From: a candidate division WOR-3 bacterium
GTDB taxonomy: Bacteria > Hydrothermota > Tepidihabitantia > SM23-42 > JAOAFX01
DNA length: 36,947 nt
Assembly: GCA_039802005.1 (NCBI GenBank)
Contig: JBDRVV010000025.1
Span: 1-36,947 of the forward strand
Direction of reading: 5' to 3'
The notes under the pieces are model-generated. The model did not search any database. It worked only from the letters and a program-made list of their open reading frames with translations, and had not been told where the DNA came from. A program made the translations under genes and the position numbers. Shown here one piece after another: positions 31,687 to 36,947 of the stretch (the first letter of the stretch is position 1; each line of letters starts with the position of its first letter).

Positions 31687-32238
31687 GTGCCTTGCGGTAT
31701 TATTGAACTTGTAATTAGAAGCAGAAATGGTGATGAAAAGGCAATGGCGGAACTCGTTACGGAATATAAACAACTTATCTTTACTATTGCCTATCGGCTC
31801 CTTGGCGATTATGACATAAGTATGGATATTTGCCAGGAAACATTCATAAGGGCTTTTCAAAACTTAGCTAAGCTAAAAAATCCGGAGAAGTTTAAGACCT
31901 ATCTTTGCCGTATTACCCGGAATCTTGCTTATGACCATTTAAAAAAGAGAAAAATGATTAATCAAAGTTCCACCCAAGATTATGACCCAATTGAACTTAC
32001 CAGCACTAAAGACTCCACAGCCGAAATTAGGAAAAGGGTAATCATCCAGAATGCCCTTGAAAAGTTACATCCACGCGACCGACTCCTTTTGACCCTGTTC
32101 TATTATCAAAATTTTGATATAAAAGAAATATCTGAAATTGTTGGAATAAGTCCCGAAAATGTGAAGGTTTCTTTAAGTCGTGCAAGAATTAGATTAAGAG
32201 AAAAATTAAAGGGTTATGAAGAAGAACTCCTGTCCTGA
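31687..32238 (+). CDS. RNA polymerase ECF sigma factor (RpoE-like)
   Basis: A 183-residue sigma factor. Region 2 includes YDISMDICQETFIRAFQNL and FKTYLCRITRNLAYDHLKKR; region 4 includes LHPRDRLLLTLFYYQNFDIKEISEIVGISPENVKVSLSRAR, split here by its motifs DRLLL and VKVSLSRAR. The start is uncertain: GTG 31687 has no good ribosome-binding site. It overlaps the anti-sigma gene by 23 bases, the usual arrangement. The target promoters cannot be read from this window. Confidence 0.92.
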   Translation: MPCGIIELVIRSRNGDEKAMAELVTEYKQLIFTIAYRLLGDYDISMDICQETFIRAFQNLAKLKNPEKFKTYLCRITRNLAYDHLKKRKMINQSSTQDYDPIELTSTKDSTAEIRKRVIIQNALEKLHPRDRLLLTLFYYQNFDIKEISEIVGISPENVKVSLSRARIRLREKLKGYEEELLS

Positions 32239-32689
32239 TATTAATAAATTAATTGAGAATAGGTTGGATCTTTTATCCGATAATGAGAGGGGGCAAATAG
32301 AAAAACATCTTTTGAAGTGCCAAGAATGTCAGAAGAAAGTAGCAATTGAGAGTCAAATTGATAAAGCATTGTCTACGAATTATGACCCCGGTGTTATAGA
32401 AGACAAAGTATTGATGAAGTTAAAAGTGATGAAAGAAATTGAGCATAAAAATAGCTGGGTATTTTCATTTTTGACGATTTTATACGCATTTTCGGTTATC
32501 GCCTTTGTTCTTTTAGTAGGGTTTTTGTTAAATAAAATCTGGTTGGAAGCCATTCCGTATATATCAGTGGCACTCCTTAAAAGGGAAACATTGACTTTAA
32601 TAAATCTGTTCTCTATCAGTTTTCTTATAGTAACTTTATTATATGGATTCCGCAAGAGTATTTGTCGATATATTTCAAACATCACTTAA
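32216..32689 (+). CDS. anti-sigma factor with zinc-finger (zf-HC2) domain
   Basis: A 157-residue membrane anti-sigma factor. The N-terminal ZAS domain has the HLLKCQEC motif (H-x3-C-x2-C) at about residues 31-38 with an upstream Cys6. A helical linker leads to two hydrophobic segments (about 82-110 and 125-145). It is encoded in overlap with the ECF sigma gene, so it very likely binds and inhibits that factor. The external signal is not evident; the exported protein that follows could be a target. Confidence 0.88.
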   Translation: MKKNSCPDINKLIENRLDLLSDNERGQIEKHLLKCQECQKKVAIESQIDKALSTNYDPGVIEDKVLMKLKVMKEIEHKNSWVFSFLTILYAFSVIAFVLLVGFLLNKIWLEAIPYISVALLKRETLTLINLFSISFLIVTLLYGFRKSICRYISNIT

Positions 32690-32792
32690 AAAGCAAAAAA
32701 TTTATTGATAATTATTACCAGATGACAATAATATAAATTAAATTATAGAAAAGTTATTCAATTCGCTTAAAAACAGACTACCAAAAGTAGGA

Positions 32793-33929
32793 ATGATGAA
32801 TGATAAAAATAATATTTCTTATATAGTACTAAAGTTCCTGCTAACATTAGGTCTTTTAAGTTCGATATTTCCATATATTTTTGTGTTGAAACAAGAAAAA
32901 ATGATTTTGAGCGTTTGGAAAATCGCTCTTGCAGATACAATTATCTTTCAGGATGGTTATGAGGCGGGGCAAGACCCCCAGGGGAATTTCATAAACTGGG
33001 ATGAAACGCCAGTGTATGGGGGAGTAGGTTCTGCAAGTGCGATTGATGATACTGTTATCCATTATGCGGGTAATCATAGTGCTCGTTTTCAGCTTACCAA
33101 TGGTGCCCAGGGCGGTTGGGCATATACCAATAAGATAATTCCCTGGCCTTCGGGTAAAAAACTATGGTACAGTTGTTATCTGCGTAATGGACCAATCTCT
33201 CAATCAAATGTTACTGTTGGTGGGCTTTATTTTATGGAAGCGTATATTGTCCATCCAAGTGGTTATCGCGAGCGAGCAAATATTGAAACGCATCCTTATC
33301 AGGGATTACCTGATAGTCTGTTTATGATTAGAATGGCGTATCGGGGACGCGATGGACAGCGTCACCGTCAATATGATAATTTGCAGTTCATCAGACGTGA
33401 ACAATGGTATCATATCACGATGCTTGTTGATTTAAGCGGGCAAAATCCATTTTATGCCTGGTGGCTAAATAATAATCTTGTTTGGTATGAATATGATACT
33501 TCCATTGGTAATGATACATTGGCTCCGACCGAATTCCATGCTGGTGCCTGCTGGATTGACTGGGGCGAAGGGAACAGAGGACTGGTCTGGATAGATAATT
33601 GCCAGGTGGCTGATTTTGGTCCTGGTGCTGGGATTGAAAGCGAAAGAAATTTGAGCCTTAATAATTTTGAATTTTCTTTACATCCGAATCCCTGTAAGAG
33701 AACGATTTCTCTTTCGTTAAATATAAGAAAAGAAACAAATTTAGCAATTATCCTTTATGATTTGGTGGGTAGAGAGAAAAAAATGATTTTAAATAATAAA
33801 CTCTTTGCTCAAGGAAGTTATAATATTCAATTAAATTTTTGTGATGTGCCCGAGGGTATCTATTTCTTGAGGATAACCACTCAGAAGCAAAACTATTTTG
33901 AGAAGATAGTGATTCTAAGTAAAAATTAA
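32793..33929 (+). CDS. exported protein with polysaccharide-lyase-like beta-sandwich and type IX-like C-terminal sorting domain
   Basis: A 378-residue protein with a long hydrophobic N-terminus (about 12-35) serving as signal or anchor. Residues about 50-280 look like a heparin-lyase/LamG-type beta sandwich: FQDGYEAG, GNHSARFQL, LWYSCYLRN and REQWYHITMLVD are typical of such polysaccharide-binding domains. The C-terminal 80 residues, with FSLHPNPCKRTISLSL and GIYFLRITTQ, form a Por/type-IX-secretion sorting domain. Lyase activity is not shown by recognisable catalytic residues. It follows the sigma/anti-sigma pair by 103 bases and may be its regulon member. Confidence 0.8.
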   Translation: MMNDKNNISYIVLKFLLTLGLLSSIFPYIFVLKQEKMILSVWKIALADTIIFQDGYEAGQDPQGNFINWDETPVYGGVGSASAIDDTVIHYAGNHSARFQLTNGAQGGWAYTNKIIPWPSGKKLWYSCYLRNGPISQSNVTVGGLYFMEAYIVHPSGYRERANIETHPYQGLPDSLFMIRMAYRGRDGQRHRQYDNLQFIRREQWYHITMLVDLSGQNPFYAWWLNNNLVWYEYDTSIGNDTLAPTEFHAGACWIDWGEGNRGLVWIDNCQVADFGPGAGIESERNLSLNNFEFSLHPNPCKRTISLSLNIRKETNLAIILYDLVGREKKMILNNKLFAQGSYNIQLNFCDVPEGIYFLRITTQKQNYFEKIVILSKN

Positions 33930-33939
33930 AAGGAGATGT

Positions 33940-34509
33940 ATGAATTATATTTACATTGGTTTAATAATAACAGGGATCTGTTTAATTCTTGATGAGATTC
34001 TCCCGAGATTGAAACAACCGGGTTATTTTAAGAATCTTATCCGCCTTTCTACCTTTGAAAAGATAATGCCAAATCTTCAGAAAGATTTATCTGATGTTAA
34101 TAGTTTAAATGATACATTGAGAATGCACATAAAAAATAGATACCAATTTTTTCCAATAAATCCAAGGGCAATTTATTTCAGAGAAGTCCAATTTGATTAT
34201 TCGGTTTCAAGATATACAGTATGCCCAATCCACGGCGCAATAGAGATGGTCAATCCCCAGAAGATTAAGATTACATTTTGTTTGAATCTCACCATCCCTG
34301 CATTTCTCGCTTTTATTAGTATTCTGCTGTTTTACCGCTTTCCACAAACAAGCATAACATTGATAATTCTATTCTTTCTTTTAGTCTCGTGTTTCTGGTA
34401 TTATATTCTGATTAAAAGGCGTATCGGTGTTCTGATTGAGGCAATTACCAGATGGTTGAATACTCCACTAAAACCACAATCATTCCACAATTCCAGAATT
34501 TTGGAATAA
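33940..34509 (+). CDS. membrane protein of unknown function
   Basis: A 189-residue protein with one N-terminal helix (about 3-18) and two closely spaced helices (about 117-155). A cytoplasmic or periplasmic segment of about 95 residues between them contains two Cys residues. No family recognised. AAAAGGAG precedes the ATG. The last six codons and the stop lie in the short inverted repeat at 34482-34515, so the C-terminus may have been altered by that repeat. Confidence 0.65.
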   Translation: MNYIYIGLIITGICLILDEILPRLKQPGYFKNLIRLSTFEKIMPNLQKDLSDVNSLNDTLRMHIKNRYQFFPINPRAIYFREVQFDYSVSRYTVCPIHGAIEMVNPQKIKITFCLNLTIPAFLAFISILLFYRFPQTSITLIILFFLLVSCFWYYILIKRRIGVLIEAITRWLNTPLKPQSFHNSRILE

Positions 34510-34515
34510 TGGAAT
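34482..34515 (+). repeat. minimal inverted repeat of ATTCCA units spanning a stop codon
   Basis: ATTCCA (34482-34487) and ATTCCA (34490-34495) are answered by TGGAAT (34502-34507) and TGGAAT (34510-34515). The arms match at 12 of 14 positions and have an 8-bp period. The stop codon of the upstream membrane protein (34507-34509) lies inside. There is no T run, so a terminator is unlikely. Confidence 0.6.
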
Positions 34516-34613
34516 AGTAAAATAAATAATATTGTAGTAACAAGTCTACCCTGAAAATTTTATATTTTTAGTTGCATAGGTATTTCAGTGTTTCGTAAGC
34601 ACTAGGAGGTGAT

Positions 34614-35096
34614 GTGCCAGTCTCAAATTTTAATATCGTTAAATTCATATTTTCGTTGGCATTGACACTTGGAGCTGCATTTATAGGTTCCCTAGCGACA
34701 AGGCAGTCAGTCTCCACCTGGTATGGAACGATAAATAAGCCACCGATAAGCCCGCCAAACTGGTTGTTTGGTCCGGTCTGGACTGCGCTGTTTATTCTTA
34801 TGGGCATTGCATTTTATTTTGTCTGGAATAAGGGACTCTCTTTGACACCCGTAAAGACCGCTATTATCATTTTTTTAATACAACTGGTTCTTAATGTCGT
34901 CTGGTCTTTTCTCTTTTTCGGATTGCGCTCTCCATTATATGCATTCATTGAGATTATCATACTTTGGATTGCTATTCTGCTTACGATAATTTATTTCTTC
35001 AAGGTTTCATATGTAGCCGGCTACCTCTTGATACCGTACATTCTCTGGGTCAGTTTTGCTTCAATCTTAAACGGGTGGATTGCAGTATTGAATTGA
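34614..35096 (+). CDS. tspO: TspO/MBR family protein
   Basis: A 160-residue, five-helix membrane protein of the TspO/peripheral benzodiazepine receptor family. The signature WYGTINKPPISPPNWLFGPVW lies in and after the first loop (about residues 31-51), and WSFLFFGLRSPLYAF near residue 100 is also typical. These proteins bind tetrapyrroles and lipids; the physiological role in bacteria is unsettled. Translation starts at a GTG with AGGAGG upstream. Its stop is four bases before the aldo/keto reductase ATG, so the two genes are co-transcribed. Confidence 0.92.
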   Translation: MPVSNFNIVKFIFSLALTLGAAFIGSLATRQSVSTWYGTINKPPISPPNWLFGPVWTALFILMGIAFYFVWNKGLSLTPVKTAIIIFLIQLVLNVVWSFLFFGLRSPLYAFIEIIILWIAILLTIIYFFKVSYVAGYLLIPYILWVSFASILNGWIAVLN

Positions 35097-35100
35097 TAAA

Positions 35101-36246
35101 ATGATATATCGTGATTTTGGTAAAACAGGTGTAAAAATCTCACAACTCGGTTTTGGTTGTATGAGATTCCCACTTCTTGATGAAAATGACTTTAAATCAA
35201 TCAACAAACCCGAAGCAGCAAAAATTTTGTATTATGCGATTGATAATGGCATAAATTATCTTGATACCGCCTACGGTTATCATTCAGGTGAGAGTGAGGT
35301 ATTCTTGGGTGAAGTTTTGAAGCCAGAATATCGCAAGAAAATCTATCTTGCGACCAAATTGCCTGTCTATCTTGTGAAAGAAAAAGGTGATTCTGAAAAG
35401 TATCTTAATGAGCAACTCACGAGATTAAAGACCGAGACAATAGATATGTATCTCTTGCACGGCTTAAGTAAAGACTCCTGGCAGACCGTTCAGAAATTTG
35501 ATATATTGAAATTTTTTGATGATACATTGAAAAAAGGCAAAATAAGGTTCGCTGGTTTCTCATTCCACGATGAATTGCCGCTATTTAAAGAAATTATTAA
35601 TGCCTATCCCTGGTCATTTTGTTTGCTCCATATCAATTATGTTGATAATGATATTCAAGCAGGAATAAAGGGTCTTGAATATACGTATAGTAAAGGTCTT
35701 GGCGTCATAATTATGGAACCCCTGCGTGGTGGCAAACTTGCCCGGAATGTACCGGAAGAAGTATTAAATATCATTGCTCGCTCAAAGTTCAAACAGAAAC
35801 CTGTAGAATTTGCATTTAGATATTTATACAATCGGCCTGAGGTCTCCTGTGTGTTAAGTGGAATGAGCACGATTGAACAGGTCAAACAGAACATTGAATT
35901 TGCATCAGTAGAGCACAGAGATACACTCACCGAAGATGAGTTGAAATTGTATGAACAGGCAAAAAAATTTTTCAAATCGCGCACGAAAATCAATTGTACT
36001 GGTTGTAACTATTGTTCAGATTGTCCCCAGAAAATTCCGATTTCATTTATCTTTGAGATATATAACGATGCCTATATGTATAATGCATTTGTCGAATCAA
36101 AAGGAATGTATAAAAAATTTATCAAAGATGAAAGGAAGGCAGATAAATGCACCGAATGCGGTCAATGCGAAGACCGCTGCCCGCAGAAGATAGAGATAAT
36201 TAAAGAACTGAAAGCAGCTCATAAATTCTTGAAACGAGGCGATTGA
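35101..36246 (+). CDS. aldo/keto reductase with C-terminal ferredoxin-type cluster domain
   Basis: A 381-residue protein. The first 285 residues form an aldo/keto-reductase barrel with the tetrad Asp55 and Tyr58 (LDTAYGYHSG), Lys86 (LATKLP) and His120 (MYLLHG). The C-terminus carries two Cys clusters, CTGCNYCSDCP and CTECGQCEDRCP, as in bacterial ferredoxin-type reductases of this family. NAD(P)H-dependent reduction coupled to iron-sulfur clusters is inferred; the substrate is unknown. It follows tspO by four bases. Confidence 0.92.
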   Translation: MIYRDFGKTGVKISQLGFGCMRFPLLDENDFKSINKPEAAKILYYAIDNGINYLDTAYGYHSGESEVFLGEVLKPEYRKKIYLATKLPVYLVKEKGDSEKYLNEQLTRLKTETIDMYLLHGLSKDSWQTVQKFDILKFFDDTLKKGKIRFAGFSFHDELPLFKEIINAYPWSFCLLHINYVDNDIQAGIKGLEYTYSKGLGVIIMEPLRGGKLARNVPEEVLNIIARSKFKQKPVEFAFRYLYNRPEVSCVLSGMSTIEQVKQNIEFASVEHRDTLTEDELKLYEQAKKFFKSRTKINCTGCNYCSDCPQKIPISFIFEIYNDAYMYNAFVESKGMYKKFIKDERKADKCTECGQCEDRCPQKIEIIKELKAAHKFLKRGD

Positions 36247-36256
36247 TTCGTCTGTC

Positions 36257-36277
36257 ATGCTGAACTTGTTTCAGCAT
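36257..36277 (+). repeat. hairpin repeat ATGCTGAA/TTCAGCAT
   Basis: ATGCTGAA (36257-36264), loop CTTGT, TTCAGCAT (36270-36277): a perfect 8-bp stem 10 bases after the aldo/keto reductase stop. This is a widespread intergenic repeat type in bacteria. It might act as a weak end-of-transcript structure but lacks a T run. It is the first of three repeats packed into the 256-base gap before the methyltransferase. Confidence 0.7.
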
Positions 36278-36283
36278 CTTATC

Positions 36284-36306
36284 TGTAGCGGTGCGATTCA
36301 TCGCAC
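36284..36306 (+). repeat. TGTAG-prefixed hairpin repeat, second copy
   Basis: TGTAGCG-GTGCGAT-TC-ATCGCAC: 22 of 23 positions match the copy at 27838, and the stem is perfect. Here it is not flanked by duplicated sequence. Confidence 0.85.
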
Positions 36307-36348
36307 TTAAATTACTATCCTTGAATGGAAAAATTCCCAACTCCATTT

Positions 36349-36384
36349 CCTCTCCCTCAAAGGGAGAGGATAAAGGCGAGGGTG
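36349..36384 (+). repeat. CCTCTCCC/GGGAGAGG intergenic repeat, copy 2
   Basis: CCTCTCCC-TCAAA-GGGAGAGG followed by ATAAAGGCGAGGGTG. It is related to the copy at 30483-30519; this one has a perfect 8-bp stem. Confidence 0.8.
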
Positions 36385-36442
36385 TGGTTTTAGATTCTAA
36401 CGCTCCAGGTAAACGGCACACGTTTAAAACCTCTTAGTGTCA

Positions 36443-36470
36443 TTGACAAAAAATTAATATTAAGTATAAT
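36443..36470 (+). promoter_or_regulatory. sigma70-type promoter for the methyltransferase gene
   Basis: A perfect TTGACA (36443-36448) and perfect TATAAT (36465-36470) are 16 bp apart. A second TATAAT follows at 36474. The expected start near 36477 gives a 26-base leader with AAAGGAAC before the ATG at 36503. It is the closest to consensus in the window. Confidence 0.82.
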
Positions 36471-36502
36471 AAAATATAATCCGATAAAAAGGAACTAACT
36501 GT

Positions 36503-36947
36503 ATGAAGACCCGGCATAAAATAATCATTGGTGATGCAAGATGGATGAAAGAAGTTCCCGATGAATCCGTCCATCTTATTATCACATCACCCCCTTACTG
36601 GCAGTTAAAGGATTATGGCAATGGAAAGCAAATAGGATTTAATGATACTTATGAAGAATATATAAATAACCTTAACCTTGTCTGGAGTGAATGCCGCAGA
36701 GTTCTTCATAAAGGTTGCCGTTTATGTATTAACATTGGAGACCAGTTTGCCCGTTCGGTTTATTATGGAAGATATAAGGTTATTCCGATCAGGACAGAAA
36801 TCATCAAATTTTGTGAGAGCGCAGGATTTGATTATATGGGCGCAATTATCTGGCAGAAGGTTACTACCTGTCATACAACTGGCGGAGCAACAGTAATGGG
36901 TTCTTATCCTTACCCAAGGAATGGGATTCTTAAATTAGACTATGAAT
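36503..36947 (+). CDS. DNA methyltransferase (N4-cytosine/N6-adenine type), 3' end cut by the window
   Basis: The first 148 codons of a gene that continues past the window edge. After a short IIIGDARWM segment comes the catalytic motif IV TSPPYW at residues 28-33, then LKDYGNGKQIGF and the RVLHKGCRLCINIGDQF strand-helix-strand. This order (motif IV near the N-terminus) fits beta-class or N4-cytosine methyltransferases with the AdoMet-binding motif later in the protein. Whether it belongs to a restriction-modification system depends on the genes downstream. Translation starts at ATG 36503 with AAAGGA upstream. Confidence 0.87.
   Translation, partial: MKTRHKIIIGDARWMKEVPDESVHLIITSPPYWQLKDYGNGKQIGFNDTYEEYINNLNLVWSECRRVLHKGCRLCINIGDQFARSVYYGRYKVIPIRTEIIKFCESAGFDYMGAIIWQKVTTCHTTGGATVMGSYPYPRNGILKLDYE

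Noticed and set aside
32705-32737. Promoter before the sorting-domain protein
   Set aside because: TTGATA and TATAAA are present but 21 bp apart, unlike the 16-bp spacing of the clear promoters.
36200-36421. Minus-strand ORF containing MLKQVQHD
   Set aside because: It is translated from the ATGCTGAA, TGTAG and CCTCTCCC repeats; such peptides are a known by-product of intergenic repeats, not genes.

Overview
The window reads as a contiguous piece of an AT-rich bacterial chromosome. Every gene I can support, about 45, lies on the + strand. Three things suggest an uncultivated lineage near the FCB/candidate-phylum (WOR-3-like) bacteria: an exported protein with a type IX-like C-terminal sorting domain, an archaeal-type HMG-CoA synthase/thiolase/DUF35 trio, and many short intergenic repeats. 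The phylum is an inference; no rRNA gene or marker set is present to fix it.

Layout. 1-2.1 kb: an unrecognised ORF, an AAA/DUF4143 ATPase and a DUF167 protein. 2.1-7.1 kb: a probable operon of HAD hydrolase, SnoaL-like protein, SDR, CrtI-like FAD oxidoreductase and an unusual secreted HEFGH protein with a barrel-like C-terminus. 7.2-17.2 kb: an acyl-CoA and amino-acid catabolism block with biotin carrier, methylmalonyl-CoA mutase catalytic subunit, CstA transporter, alanine dehydrogenase-like enzyme, CoA-transferase, methylmalonyl-CoA epimerase and a methionine gamma-lyase-like PLP enzyme. Together these could take amino acids through 2-oxobutyrate and propionyl-CoA to succinyl-CoA, or run in reverse. 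Two nucleotidyltransferase/partner pairs resembling toxin-antitoxin modules interrupt this block. 17.4-22.7 kb: small membrane proteins, a sodium:solute symporter with a 38-residue accessory protein, a secreted alpha/beta hydrolase and a probable outer-membrane protein. 22.7-24.2 kb: class II-like purE overlapping purC. 24.3-29.5 kb: HMG-CoA synthase, thiolase, DUF35 protein and a methylcrotonyl-CoA-carboxylase-like beta subunit. 30-33.9 kb: cupin, cyclophilin-like protein, an ECF sigma/anti-sigma pair and the sorting-domain protein. 34-36.9 kb: TspO, a ferredoxin-type aldo/keto reductase, a cluster of repeats and the start of a DNA methyltransferase cut by the window edge.

The most unusual signal is between the genes. 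Three small-ORF cassettes (one four-helix-bundle/S23-like protein, two GxxExxY proteins) are each bracketed by inverted arms built from short tandem units of about 7 to 10 bp. The unit sequence differs for each cassette. ORF-less AT-rich inverted repeats, a solo tandem arm and a minimal inverted example share this architecture. Most of them begin at or within a few bases of the upstream stop codon and end just before the next ribosome-binding site. A second family of small hairpins with a TGTAG prefix occurs four times. Two of these sit between duplicated copies of a gene start, one of which differs only at synonymous sites.

Four promoters with an identical 16-bp spacer (TTGACN-16-TATAAT) precede the ATPase, the biotin carrier, purE and the methyltransferase. 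No gap between genes exceeds about 260 bases, and I found no tRNA, rRNA, CRISPR array or classical transposase.
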